Shown: positions 22,634 to 35,500 of the stretch, piece by piece | How the letters are laid out: each line of letters opens with the position of its first letter | Numbering within the stretch: the first letter of the stretch is position 1 | Assembly (NCBI RefSeq): GCF_026151205.1 | Contig: NC_087083.1 | Coordinates: 10,227,460-10,291,459, forward strand | Length of the DNA: 64,000 nt | Source: Bolinopsis microptera | Lineage: Eukaryota; Ctenophora; Tentaculata; Lobata; Bolinopsidae | Direction of reading: 5' to 3' | The notes under the pieces: model-generated | The model's database searches: none | What the model saw: only the letters and a program-made list of their open reading frames with translations | Told to the model about the DNA's origin: nothing | Position numbers and translations under genes: made by a program

Positions 22634-22894
22634 TATATATACTCAACAAATGGCGGATGGGGTCCACAAGCCACAAGATACCACAAGAGACTCGCTGAAA
22701 AACTATCCCAGAAGAGAGGAGAAGACTATGCGGCTATTATGTGTTACATGCGCACCAGGATTAGATTCTCAATCCTCAGGAGCACCCTGATAGCGGTCAG
22801 GGGTGAGAGAGGGAGACGGCAATCGTATACATTGCCAGTCAGTGTAACTTCTTTTAACTTGATACCTGCCACCATGGACTATGAATGTTTCTAG
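22634..22894 (+). pseudogene. Retroelement C-terminal coding fragment
   Basis: An open plus-strand frame of 86 codons contains YHKRLAEKLSQKRGEDY, then IRFSILRSTLIAVRGERG, and ends before TAG at 22892. The pattern Y.RLA..L..KR...Y, (I/L)(L/R)RS.L..(V/I)RG.R is a recurrent C-terminal segment of retroelement polyproteins in marine invertebrates. I recognise it by pattern and cannot name the clade. There is no start codon and it is 5'-truncated. It faces away from eL14, upstream of that gene's start. Confidence 0.6.
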
Positions 22895-23711
22895 ACACTA
22901 TCCTTTTGATATTGAGATATTGGTATCTCAGATCACGTGTACATTGTTCCTTTTTTTATGACACATTAATTTATTGACACTCACAGCTATAATTTTAATC
23001 ATTGAATCAGTATTTTTATCTGTGCTCTGCGTAATGCATCACATGAATCAGTTTTTTAATCTATTAACTTATTACACATTTGTGCTCTGCTTTAGCATCA
23101 CTTGACTATTTAAAAAAATTGTTTGTTCAGGCCATGACCTTATAGTCAGCCAATTGGCCATTGCTATATTATGTGTATATTGTTTGAATATTCTTTTCTC
23201 TTCAAAAAAATGTTTGAAGGATAAGTGATACAATAATCTCGCAAACGTAAACATAGATTTGACAGACTCAAAGTTTGTGAATGCAAAGTGTGAAAGATTC
23301 ATAAATAGTAAGACAGTCGGAAATTTTGGCATAGCTCAGGGACGTGGACCAGGCTTTCAAAAACATTAAATTTGATTATTATTAGTGGCCTACTCAAGTT
23401 TCTGGCAATATTAAGTTTAGGACCTGTTTTCCTGGGTTTAAGTGGAAATCATGGCATTGCAAAGCCGTTTCGTTCTTGCACTATGAAACTAACTGACTCC
23501 TTTACGCAATAACCTGTTATATGTTAAAGATATGGAAATGGACATGTTAGATTCATGGGTCCGTCTGTTTCCTAAATCATAGTTCTCCTTGTACATGTGG
23601 TTCTACCATGTCGCTGTACTGGTGCACAAAGCAGTGGCAATGCACTTGATAAATCAAGCATAGTTAATCGTTAATAGTTAATAGTTAATAGTTAATAGTT
23701 AATAGTTAATA
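22895..23711. other. Intergenic, one repeat shared with 60.8 kb
   Basis: No gene is supported. The minus strand at about 23165-23210 shares ATTCAAACAATATACACATAATATAGC with small changes with plus 60835-60863, so both belong to one dispersed repeat. Confidence 0.5.
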
Positions 23712-23712
23712 G
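23665..23712. repeat. TTAATAG microsatellite
   Basis: About seven tandem 7-base units at the 3' end of the minus-strand SINE, where such elements normally carry a simple-repeat tail. Confidence 0.85.
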
Positions 23713-23925
23713 TACTATGTTTACAGTATCCTAGGAAGTTTTTTGAACTTTTAACAGGAACCCCTCCTCATTAAACCCTCAATTGAGTTTCTTATCAAAT
23801 GGATGAGTCGACCGAGGAGATCGCATAGATCCCTAGACTAGGTGATACTGGGATTCGAACCCTGAACCTTCTGCGCAGAAGGCGGATGCTCGAACTACTA
23901 GGCCAGGCCACCCAGCATAGTACAA
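23712..23925 (-). mobile_element. tRNA-derived SINE, family A copy 1
   Basis: The reverse complement starts with a tRNA-like head: A-box GGCCTAGTAGTTCGAG, anticodon-like arm CCTTC..GAAGG, B-box GGTTCGAATCC. A shared body follows (CCTCGGTCGACTCA), and it ends TACTGTAAACATAGTACTAT before a simple repeat. The copy at 62703-62935 shares head, body and tail. The T-arm mismatch and poor acceptor stem argue against a functional tRNA. Confidence 0.8.
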
Positions 23926-25821
23926 TATATCAGAGTTTAGAGTTCTAGAAAAGGTCAAACAATATATATAATTCAGCTATAAGGTTAGACAATATATTAA
24001 CAATGTAATAAATTGTGTAAATTAAAAGTTAAAATTTGGTTTAAAAAGTGCTTATAGAAATTGTGAACATCTTGAAAGTCGGAACCCCTTCAAGATTAAA
24101 CAGTACATTGAAGATGATTTGTAAGCGTCTTACCGTTGTAAGAATGTATTGTTGGCAATCATTTATCTTCAATGTCTATTTCCAATTAACAATCGTAAGA
24201 TATTAATTTTGGTGTTGATATTTATATTTTTCCATATAGTGATTTGATACTTTGTAGACATGTGTGATGATGTTATGTCATAATTTTTACTTTACTTTAC
24301 TTTACTTTACACATGATAGAATAAGGTTGAAAGGGATGAACCCAACAGTATACAGTACACTGCAACGTAATATACTGAAAGGATACCCTAATAATGTTTC
24401 TAAGATATCCCTTCAGAACATCTACACTGTGGTGAACAGTAAATAAAGTACTATCCTGTACAAGCTACGTCGTTGACATCAGACAAAGGAAATTTTACAA
24501 TCATTATTTAACCTAAATTGGTCAGTGCAACAGGAATCTTAGGAAGGAAAATATTCATTAGCAAGAAGGTCACTAGCTGGGTGGGTGTTAGCCCATTGTG
24601 CGAAACAATTACTACCTTGAACATGTCATCACTAGGGTCATACAATTAAGAAAACAAGAAAACAAGAAAACAAGAAAACAAGAAAACAATTAATCAGTAG
24701 AATGTTCAGCACGGATCATATGACTGTTTTGATTTATTTTTGTCGACATAGGATCAGACATTTTCTAACGTTAGAATGACAATGACTGTGAGCGTAGACT
24801 ATTGAAGAAGATTAGAATGCCAATACAGTGGAGGTCACACACAGATAGTTCATCTAATCATTGACTGATTGTGCAGCGAAATCATCTAAGACAAGATATT
24901 TATGGCGCTCGATTTCCGTAAATAATATATTATTTATTAGTAGGTGTGCGCGGCGCTAAAATGGGTTTAGTTTTTTCAAGCTGCAAACAAAATTATTGTC
25001 GCATACTATAACAACATATACTATTTATTATACAACGATTTTCAATTTATAGCACATCAAGCATACATATTACATAATAAATGCAATAAACCCACCATCA
25101 ACCATGGTTTGGTAAAAAATTGTCTCCGATTTTTAAAAATTGGAACGAAAAGTGTAAATAGTACATATTTAACAAAAAATATTTACACTTTAGCTGCTAA
25201 TTAAGTGGGCATTTTATCTTGCACGGTGCAATTGTGTAAAATGGAATAAAAATAGCCAATTTCTGGCTGAAAATGCATAAATTTGTAAATACCGCACTAT
25301 AAAATATTTAATTCACAGGAAAGAAAATTTTTTTTTTTAGGAAAGAAAAATTTTTATTTACCACAAATAATCAATACATAATGTTATATTCATAAATAAA
25401 TTCAAATTTCAATTTCAAACACATATACAGTACGCCGCGCACACAGCCACAATTTAAAATTGTTCAGAAATTCGTAGGTCAGCTGTAGGCGCCGCGCACA
25501 GGATCTATTTAATTGTTAACTTACAATTACATGTCACATTTCTTAATTACTAGAGCCAAAATTTCAGAAGCAAAATAATTTAAAAGATATTTCTGTCGTT
25601 TACTCAGTACAGGCCGTGAGCACTGCGATCTAATTAATATAATAATTGAGAGATTCCAAAAAACCGCGCGCTCGTTATTTATTGTGATTAAATTGAGTGC
25701 GCGCCACTGTGAACAGCAGTACCGCTCAAGCATGAATTAGTACTGAGCGGTACGCAGTTCTGCACAATATCAATCCTTCACAGCTCGGCGTGGCCTTATT
25801 ACTTGTAAAGTGTATGTTTAT
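23926..25821. other. Gene-free AT-rich stretch
   Basis: Contains (TTTAC)n at about 24287-24312, (AAGAAAAC)n at about 24651-24690, and a T run near 25330. The ORF at 24264-24446 begins in the first microsatellite and has no known motif. Confidence 0.5.
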
Positions 25822-25893
25822 AAGCTATCAAGACGCGCGCCGAGGTGGACTCGTCAACGGTCTTGAAACAAATGTTTTTTGAGTATCACCCGT
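25822..25893 (+). repeat. 70-bp GACGCGCGCCGAG element, copy 1
   Basis: Shares GACGCGCGCCGAG.TGGACTCGT and GAGTATCACCCGTT with 26412-26483 and 27349-27427. Flanking sequences differ. Confidence 0.85.
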
Positions 25894-26147
25894 TCAGTGT
25901 TAAGGTTGCTCTATCCAGAGCCCTTGCGCTTGTAGTGGCGCGCGCCCGTTGTTGTGAAACAAGCGCGCCCGCAGCGGCGCGAAAGTTGTCCTACGTTGTA
26001 TGACCCGCCCCACTGTATCGTTGAAACTCTACAGGGTGAAGCGACAGTGGGGGTCACCACGTGATACAACGCGAAAGCACATAGTTAGGTGAAGTGTTAA
26101 GGCGTGCATGCAGCGTTGCCCAGTGGTGCATCGCACTTTGAAGAAAG

Positions 26148-26190
26148 CTAACCATAACCCTTACCGCAACCCTAACCCTAACACGAGCCC
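26148..26190 (+). repeat. Degenerate telomere-like CCCTAA units
   Basis: A short stretch with two perfect CCCTAA units and several imperfect neighbours. It is too short to be a telomere. Confidence 0.5.
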
Positions 26191-26411
26191 TAAACAATCG
26201 AATTCGTATTTTACTAGCCTGTCACCTGACCAAAACGGTTTTTTGCCCATAACTCTCCAGGGAAGCATTTTAACCCTACGTCATGGGGGGTGATTTGGAA
26301 TCAGCGTCCAAAAATACAACGATTCCGATCACTTTCATGCCCAAAGGGCCTTTTCACAAGAATTTTCTTAAAATTTGGGCGAGCGATTTTGGATTTAGTA
26401 GCAGCGCCTAC

Positions 26412-26483
26412 CTGCTACCAAGACGCGCGCCGAGTTGGACTCGTCGACGGTCCTGGAACAAATATTTTACGAGTATCACCCGT
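26412..26483 (+). repeat. 70-bp GACGCGCGCCGAG element, copy 2
   Basis: Nearly identical to copy 3 in its first 40 bases and last 22 bases. The middle differs (CCTGGAACAAAT here). Confidence 0.85.
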
Positions 26484-27023
26484 TAAATCGCACTATAATA
26501 CAATTATCATTTCAAAATTTTAAAAATCTGACAACATTTAATATTGAATATAAATATTAATAATTTTGTCCCACCCATGATCAAAACTCGTTTTAAAAGA
26601 TAGGATTTGTGATTATATTATACCACACGTCCACACAGATAATCATCGCCGCGAGAACTTTTTCATAATTTTAAAGTTGATAACGCGACGATGTTGATAA
26701 TGGCCTTATTATAAAAACAAAAATAGTTTTAAAATAACTGAAACTGTTTTCAGTTTTATAAAATTTACGGGCCAAAACTATGAACTAAAAATTGTGAATT
26801 TTGCGCGAAAAAAGTGCGCGCTGCAATAAATAAAATTAAACCTGTCCAGTTGTTTTTACTTAAATACATAATAAGTTTACATGGAGACCTTAGGCTTTTC
26901 TGTTTATAAACAAAATGTAGATATGGAAGAATGCATGCTGCCCATTAATGATAAAACGCTATATTATACTGATTACTGTCTTAGTATACCGCAATAAAAG
27001 CAAAATGGCGCATGACTTCATGA

Positions 27024-27230
27024 CATGCCAACAAAATTAACTTGCTCAAAATATCAAAAAACATGGTTTTTTGGCCCAAAAATCGGTTTTTTGCGATTTT
27101 GACCGCGCTAACTCAGTCCAATCATTTTGAAACTACTTTTAATCGATTCTACGGTCAAAAATACGTCTAGTAAGGTGTATCAGGGGTCCCTAGCGTATCA
27201 TGCAGACAATGCCCGTAAGAGCCTCTACTA
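27024..27230 (+). repeat. Dispersed repeat, inverted copy of 10515-10733
   Basis: See the partner at 10515-10733. Differences are scattered substitutions plus a few small indels around the poly-A/T stretches. Confidence 0.85.
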
Positions 27231-27348
27231 TCAGTAGTGAGTAGCTTTTGTCGTTAATCATTATTTAAAAAAAAATTATAATTGAGGATGCAGATGCCAA
27301 TCCTTTAAAGCTACTTTGCAGCTCCGTGTGGCCCAGTCTTGTAGGTTT

Positions 27349-27427
27349 ACAACCTACCAGGACGCGCGCCGAGTTGGACTCGTCGACGGTCTGATCTCTC
27401 GTAATATTTTACGAGTATCACCCGTTA
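27349..27427 (+). repeat. 70-bp GACGCGCGCCGAG element, copy 3
   Basis: Third local copy, within 1.6 kb of the first. It ends ATTTTACGAGTATCACCC as copy 2 does. Confidence 0.85.
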
Positions 27428-28623
27428 AGTTGCGAAAAGCATTATTTTATGCGCGGCACGGCGGTAGTCCATCGCGCTAAAACTTTTGTCGAAGTGATTT
27501 TAACATTTAAACGATTCTGTATTCCCCGTTCAAAATGTGTCGATGACCGCCATCTTTGTGCAGAATTAAGCAAGTTATGGGACATAACATATGTATCAAA
27601 TTGAAATTGCTTTTCTTGCGAGTTTGTTTCTGGTTGTCAATTCTATTCATAAGATTGTGCTTGGAAAGTTTGTAACGTACGTAACGTACGTACGTGATCG
27701 AGCGAACACGCATTTTCGTGCTGGTAGAACTAATCATATTTTTTTCGCGCGCTACTGTAAATGCTATTTCCGCATTGTTTCGTGAGGTTCAATTACAAAG
27801 GGTTCAATACAAGGGTAACCTACCCTGTGAAAGGGTCCGAATGCAAGCTGCCTGCTGTATGTTTATTGTTTCCTGCAGAACTTTCAAATAAAACTAATTT
27901 TCTGCAAGAATTATAATATCAGTCTGATTATATTAGTTGAGAACGTAGCATTGAAACTGAATATATGCTAACTGTTTCATATTTGAATAAAAATTAGAAG
28001 AAAATAAAACGAATATTTCATCACATACGTAATATTTTTAATCAAAATACCAACCAACATTTTAGAAAAAAAGTGTACATTTGTAATCATTGTCATCAAA
28101 TCGCTCCATCTTTGAAACAAAGCACGCAACAGATTTTCAAACCATTAATTTAATCTAAATTTAATCTAAATCGAATTAAAAACTTTAAAAAGTTATGACA
28201 TATATGGCCAGCACAAACTTTGTTATTGAATAGACTAAATTAAAATAAATTTGCTAAAAACCACAGCGTAGCACATTAACTGTGCGTCAGCATGAGAAAC
28301 TTGATATTCAAGTTAGAAATACTACGCAATCATTACCATCTAATTCCAGAACATTGTAGGTACAAAATGCCATTAACTTTTTCTAGAGCGCTACATTAGC
28401 TTCATCACATTTCGCCATTTTCATGTCCAGGTTTTCTTCTTGTATCGGAAAAGTATAACATTTTACTGTACATAGTAAAGTACAAAAGGTATGCTCCTGT
28501 ATTATGTAGAAGAAGGGTCATGAAAATTATCACCTGAGCCACCACAAATTCCACCTAATAATTTAACCTTTCACCGAGCAACTGGACCAACAAATTAGAA
28601 CCAACCAGTGAAGCCAACTTTGA
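27428..28623. other. Gene-free stretch
   Basis: Holds a short ACGTACGTAACGTACGTACG palindromic run near 27676-27695. Nothing coding is supported; the overlapping ORFs at 27507-27891 have no protein-like motif. Confidence 0.45.
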
Positions 28624-28832
28624 TATATCAGCCAATAGGATCACAGGAAAACAGTAACCTGTGATATCACAGCCAATAGGATCACTGGAAACAGTAACCT
28701 GTGATATCACAGCCAATAGGATCACTGGAAACAGTAACCTGTGATATCACAGCCAATAGGATCACAGGAAAACAGTAACCTGTGATATCACAGCCAATAG
28801 GATCACTGGAAAACAGTCACCTGATACTCCGG
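28624..28832. repeat. 40-41-bp array, five copies
   Basis: Units hold GCCAATAGGATCAC, CAGTAACCTGTG and the 14-bp palindrome CTGTGATATCACAG. GCCAATAGG occurs at about 28631, 28672, 28712, 28752 and 28793. Confidence 0.9.
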
Positions 28833-29487
28833 ACACACCAATCAGGTTAATTCAAAGGTAATTAACTTTGACAGGTTTTGTGTAAAGTTTAAGGGTTGTT
28901 TGGGAATTAAAGATAGTACGGTACTTTTAACATATGTCAAGGTTGTATCCTTCAACTTCTCAATATGTCTGTCATCCAGTCACCAGTGACTAATTCGTAT
29001 TTATTACCATAAAGTTCGCTACACACGTGGTTCACACGTGGTTCACACGTGACCGTAAAGTTTAACAGATACTACAATAATTGTAAGTATCTTTTAATAT
29101 GCGTATAATACGTAATAAAACGTGAAAATTAATTAATCTTAATCAAAATAAGTAAATTTTCACAGTTTTAAATGTAATACAAAACAGCATGCACATTGCA
29201 CCACGTGACACATTCTTTGTCTGAGCAGTTAAAATCTGTATGTAAATTTCTGTGTCTTCAAGTCTTCTGAGAGAGCTGATATATATACCACTGAATGTAT
29301 CACACGTGACACATACACACAATTACACACGTGGTTTACACGTGGTCCACACGTGACCGTAATATAACGGTGGGATTTTCAACACTGAATAGAACTAGTC
29401 CGCGTGCATCTGATTTATGGGGTTTTTCTGATGAACCCGCCGGGTTTTTCCTCCGCCGAGTGATTTCCTCTGGTCTGAGTGTTGGAG

Positions 29488-29511
29488 CTATTCTTTGCTT
29501 ACATCTGACAC
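29488..29511 (-). CDS. Repeat-protein exon 15 (terminal)
   Basis: Acceptor TTATTCCCAG, then seven codons (VSDVSKE) and TAG, in phase 0 from exon 14. The exon continues as 3' UTR. A second frame (…RPEEITRRRKNPAG…) is open further but would need phase 1 and was not chosen. Confidence 0.6.
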   Translation of the reverse strand: MSDVSKE

Positions 29512-32500
29512 CTGGGAATAATACGAGTTAAATAAAATGAACCAGGATTTATTGTACATGGCAAGAGTTGTGATGAGATTTGTTTATAGTTTGAAATTAA
29601 TGAGTGAAAATGTTAAAAATTAAGAACTTAAGAACCTACTATGACACTACATTTATCAATAAAATAACAACGAATAAGTGAATATCTACTGATCAATCAA
29701 CCGCTTGGAAGCGCTTACCTCTGAAACAATATTGATTGGACTGTTTTCCTTATCTTCAATCAGTAACGACTCTGATTCTGAAAATAAAATAAGTTGTTAC
29801 TTTTCAAATAGTCCGGTTTAATAGAAATTAGGGGTGTCACTGTCTAATTTTTCTGAACTGTCCTCATTTCAACGCTTTTTTAGCAGTCACAGGACTTAAG
29901 ATCGTAACAGCAACACCCCTATTGCAATGGTCACTGAATATCCCAGAATTGCGTAAATAAAACACATTCAAGTCCAACATATATGATACGTAATCAAATC
30001 AAATTAAAATAGGATGCAGCGTTATTTTCAATATCAGTCCCATGCATGTCAATGTATGATAATGTAAGGGGTGATATTAACAGCAGAGGTAGGATTAAAC
30101 ATAGCAGCGGAGTAACAACAGCATGCCCAAATCAATAATCGTGCGGAGAAATTGTTCTAGAATTTGGTTCTAGAACCTCCATTGCCGAATGTCATGATAC
30201 ATTCTCAGCTCGTAACTCGTAAGTTTACCTACCTTACTCGGGAATATTATGACTATAATATTCCCGAGTAAGGTAGTTTTCGAATGATAATCTAGGGTGG
30301 ATTAAACACCGATATTTCTGTTTTTGTTAAAAGCGAGAGTCAATGCTGGTCGCTGGAGCCTGGGGGCTACGGTCAATTCTTAAATGTTTCAGTATCTACA
30401 ATAGTAGTCAAGTAGTGGCAATTAACTAAGTTACCATTACAAGTAAGCTTTTATTGTTAAAGAATGATTTCTTTTAAATGAAAACGGATATACAAAGTAT
30501 CAGTAAGTTATTTGGTGGGGTGCTATTTTCGAGTTCATTAATAATGATGATGGGCCAGTTGTCAATAACTAATCGGCACTGAAAATATATATTGACAAGT
30601 AAATTAATTAATAATTATATGGATAATTATGCGTATTAAAAATTGTAATTATTATTGGCGATTATTATCTAATTAACAGGAAAAAGATTGTTAAATATAC
30701 ACTTTTCTGAAATTTATTTTTAAATGAAACACAAAAAAAAACTCCCAAACAGTTTTATAATAAAATAACCGAACGATAATTTTATAATTTATAACGTTCC
30801 ATCAATTAATCAGCGATCGATGAACTATAAAATTGATAACAGAAAATAATGAACGGCTAAACTTTGATAACGGCAGTGAAATCAATTTTTTAAATCAATA
30901 ACTATGGCAATTTAAGCCGTTTTATTTCCCTAAAAACAATAATAATTGGATGGAAAAATTCATTAAGTCAATATTTCGACTACTCACAACTAGTTAAAAT
31001 ACCATGTACTGAAAAGAATAAAAGCAAAAATAACAAATTAAAATTAATGGAATTAAAAATTTACAGCAGTTTATCAATCAGCGATTCTGAACTATGATCT
31101 GAGATTTAAGTTCATCTAATAATCACTACAATTATCATATAATTGTATAATTATGTAATTATTATATCACAACATGCTCACACGACCTCATGCACAATTA
31201 TTTTATATCAACAAAGTTGTATCATCACCGAACCCTTGACAAGCTTCCCAGGGTAGGCCGCCTGATTCTCAAACACAGTCGGAAGGTCTCGCGGTGAGCA
31301 TTCATCCGACATTTTTATCTCCTCTAAAGAATTTACATTCTCGTTCTCTAGGAGCTCAAAAGACTCGCTCTCACCGAAAGTGCTGGGTTCAGGTATTTCC
31401 ATTTCGTCAAGCGATTCTATTTCAGCTTCAAAAGGATTTTCTTCCCGCTCTGTTTCAATAATTTCTGGTTCAATAATTGCCGGTTCAGTATTTTCTTCCC
31501 CAACAGCCGCTGGTTTGTCTGGAACGTCCAAGACAGGAAGTGTAGTTTTAGTTTCGATAGCTTCAATTATTGCAACTTTTGGTTCAGGAGTTGGTTCCGC
31601 TGCAATTTCGTTTTCAACGATTCCCACTTCAGCCGTAATTTCAGTTGGTGTCTCAACCGTCACGGTTTCGGTTTTCTCTTCTGGTTCCTTTTCAACAATG
31701 GCAGTTTCAGGTTCAACTATAACTGGCTCGGCTTCAAGAATCTCATTTTCAACTCCAATATCGGCGAGTGCGGCTTCTTCCTGCACTACAGGTACTACTG
31801 GTACTTCAGGTGCAGTTTCCAGCGCTTGCTCCAAAACCTCAGCTTCGGGTTCAGTTTCCATATCTTCCATTTCGAATACAGCTTCAGCATCTGCTGTATC
31901 AGCGTTATTTCCCGTTATTCCGTTATTTTCCAATTCAGGTTCCTCTTCTACTGCCGGTTAAGATTATAAAACCATGCAATTCACACAGCATAACAACAGA
32001 GAATTTCAAAACTCACTACAAAATTCAGCGAATAATTTTTGGCAATATTTTTTCTGCAGTATATTATTATATTATAAAAACCAGCAACAAATCTAAGTTC
32101 ACAACACATCCACACTTTCTCATTCTAACGAACCTTCTTTAGGAGATTCCGTCAGGTTAACGATTGGTTCCACAACGGGCGAAGAGGTTTCCATATTATT
32201 TGATTCCTCTGATTCAGTTGAAATATCAGCAACAGGGTTGGTTTTAGGAGGGGACTCTGTGAGATTGTACTTTTCTGCGATTTTCATTACTCTTTCTAAT
32301 ACAAGTTTTTCGGGAGTTTTTGCAAGAGGAGTATCTTCTTGAGGGATGTCCAGGCTATTGGTAGATGTTTCTACTTCTTCGACAGCAGGTTCTTCAACAT
32401 TTGCCTGTTCAATGATTAAAGGCTCGTTCACTTGCTCAACGACAGAGGCTGCCACGATGGGTGTTACAACAACTGGTGCTTCTAAGACTGGCTCTTTGAT

Positions 32501-35500
32501 GGCAACTTCTTCAACAACTGGCTCTTTGATGGCAACTTCTTCAACGACTGGCTCTTTGATGGCAACTTCTTCAACGACTGGCTCTTCAATGGCAACTTCT
32601 TCAACGACTGGCTCTTCAATGGCAATTTTTTCAACGACTGGCTCTTTGATGGCAACTTCTTTAACGACTGGCTCTTTAATGGCAATTTCTTCAACGACTG
32701 GATCTTTGATGGCAACTTCTTCAACGACTGGCTCTTCAATGGCAATTTCTTCAACAATTGGCTCTTTAATAGCTAGTTCTTCAACAATAGGCTCTGAAAT
32801 AACAACTTCTTCAACGACTGGCTCTTTGATGGCAACTTCTTCAACGACTGGCTCTTCGATGGCAACTTCTTCAACGACTTGCTCTTTGATGGTAACTTCT
32901 TCAACGACTGGCTCTTCAATGGCAATTTTTTCAACGACTGGCTCTTTGATGGCAACTTCTTCAACGACTGGCTCTTTGATGGCCACTTCTTCAACGACTG
33001 GCTCTTTGATGGCAATTTCTTCAACGACTGGCTTTTTGATCGCAATTTCTTCAACAACTGGCTCTTCAATGGCCACTTCCTTAACAGCTGGCTCTTCAAT
33101 GGCAACTTCTTCAACGACTGGCTCTTTGATGGCAACTTCTTCAACGACTGGCTCTACAATTACCACTTCTTCAACGACTGGCTCTTCATTTACCACTTCT
33201 TCAACGACTGGCTCTTTGATGGCAACTTCTTCAACGACGGGCTCTTTGATAGCCAATTCCTTAACAGCTGGCTCTTCGATGGCAACTTCTTCAACGACTG
33301 GCTCTTCAATTACCACTTCTTCAACGACTGGCTCTTTGATGGCAACTTCTTCAACGACTGGCTCTTCAATTGCCACATCTTCAACGACTGGCTCTTCAAT
33401 GGCAACTTCTTCAACGACTGGCTCTTTGATGGCAATTTCTTCAACGACTGGCTCTTCAATGGCAATTTCTTCAACGACTGGCTCTTCAATTGCCACTTCT
33501 TCAATTTGCTCTGTAAACAAACTTGTTATTAGAAATTGTCGAACAGCTAAATATTAAAGCTATCATTTCTATAAACTAGACAATCTGAATTAACTAATTA
33601 CATTTTTAAACATTTTCTTTAAAAAGATAATACAGATAATGTATAGGAAAACAACGGCCGATTCACCTGCGGAGCCTATATAATTAGTTAAAAATGATAA
33701 AGGTTATTTAAAGGTTTAGAATGAATAATTGACATTAGATTGAAGTCGAAAATACAATATACATAGCTACATAGTATAGATGGGACATCTTTGTTGCGTT
33801 AAATGTGTTGGTGACTGTATTTGTATTCATCATATCGGTGATATCATAGCTATACATGATGAGTGATCTATTAAAAAACATGATTGATTATAACTTAATT
33901 TTGCCACAAAAGTTAAAGCAACTAAAGCTGATTGAATTGTATTCCAGCTGGGTTATTGTATTAAATTTCAACTTATTATAATTCATTTAAAATGCATTAT
34001 AACTTAATATTATAACTTATTGGTGTCCAATTGTATCCCCAAGCAAAAACCTACGGAACCATAACATTACATAATATGTCAATGAAACTACATGAGCTTT
34101 CGGCGCTAACAAGACAAAGATTTGCGAAAGAAAATAATTTTGCAAGAGAAAAATCATGCAGATCAGAGAATATAGGTTTGAAGACATGAGCGAACAAAGA
34201 CCACAGGATCTGAATAACATCAAATAGTCTCAACTTGTCTCTTTTAAATAGGGAGACAGGTGAAAAATTGAAGTTGTCCTCAATCACATAATATATATGA
34301 GATTGGATCAGAGATATTGTGATCATTGCCGCTCCATGTGCTAGACACCAATAGCTCATGCAGGCGTTTAAAGGTAGAATATCTGGAATACCAAGCGGTG
34401 TGTGCAAGACACGTGGCACTCCATATAATAAGGACATGTCACGTGGTGTGTGCAAGACACGTGGCACTCCATATAAGGGCATGTCACGTGGTGTGTGCAA
34501 GACACGTGGCACTCCATATAAGGGAATGTCACGTGACACAGGCCATATCCGTACCCTGAACTTGTCTGACACTGGACCTCTGTGAAACATATTCCTCCGT
34601 AACAATCACACTCCTCGTCTCCGTGAGACTCGTTGTCACGTGACTCTCCGAACTCGTTACTTGATTGTGATTGGCTGTCATTTCCAAATCGTTTTTCAGG
34701 TCGGTTGTCATGTCTAGAGCGTCCTGTATTTTGGCGAGAGCAGCATCCAGCTCGTCATCCATTCCTTCGTCGTCGTCGTCGTAGAAGTAGTATTGATCTG
34801 CAACTTGGATTTCTTTTGACCGGGTTTAATTATTTCTTTTTTCTTCACCAACTTAACTGATTCTTGTTTCGTCACGAGAATTGGGGCCGCTTAGACAACA
34901 ATGTCACGATATAAAGGTCATATTGATGGTTTACACTGTACTTTATACGTGAACATGTGGTAAAGTGACCTTTAATTTAACTAGATGAAAAAGACTAAAT
35001 AAATTCTAAATATTGAAACCAGGCTTGTGCTAAGGCTGAGGTGAAATCAACCAGGAAATCTGATGTGTGCTGTTTACTAAAACCAGAAAAATTAATTAAT
35101 CAAATTATTCAATAGAAAAAAAACCGAACCTTTAGTCTCCATAGCAGGCATAGACTCAACATTAACAGTTTCAACCAAAACCTCTGTCTCAGTGGTGGTA
35201 ACCATATCAGACTCTATTGATATCGTCTGCTGGGTGTCTACTGAGATAGTCTGTTCTGATGAGATGGTCTCTACTGATGGCTCGGAGGTTGGGAGCTCCT
35301 CTGGTTCTTCTGGTGCAGCGATTTCTTCCTCAGCTGTGGGTTTAAGATCGTTTAAAAGTCACGTGAGGCTTCATAAAAATGATATTTAAATTGAGTAGTT
35401 TTAATTGTGTATGTAACAAAAATAGATTGAGACAGTCGGAGGAAGAACTATTTTCAGGTAATTACGTATTATCGTTCCAATTCGCCATAAATGGTGTTCC

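Noticed and set aside
23850-23925. Functional tRNA gene on the minus strand
   Set aside because: T-stem mismatch, six-base anticodon loop and poor acceptor pairing; a second copy with the same non-tRNA body shows it is a SINE.
26148-26190. Interstitial telomere
   Set aside because: Only two perfect CCCTAA units in imperfect surroundings.
31208-31233. Stop at 31208 as the end of the large protein
   Set aside because: It requires reading through a GTTCGG donor like those of exons 10 and 12, while a phase-matched exon 14 with strong splice sites follows. It may still be an alternative end.
32346-33557. 403-codon plus-strand ORF and several 60-217-codon ORFs over the same region
   Set aside because: They are shadows of the 30-bp repeat in exon 12; only the minus frame continues through splice sites in phase.
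34821-34889. Extra phase-1 exon encoding KLVKKKEIIKPG before exon 11
   Set aside because: It would need a 23-base intron with a weak GTCAAA donor. Kept only as a note; cDNA would decide.
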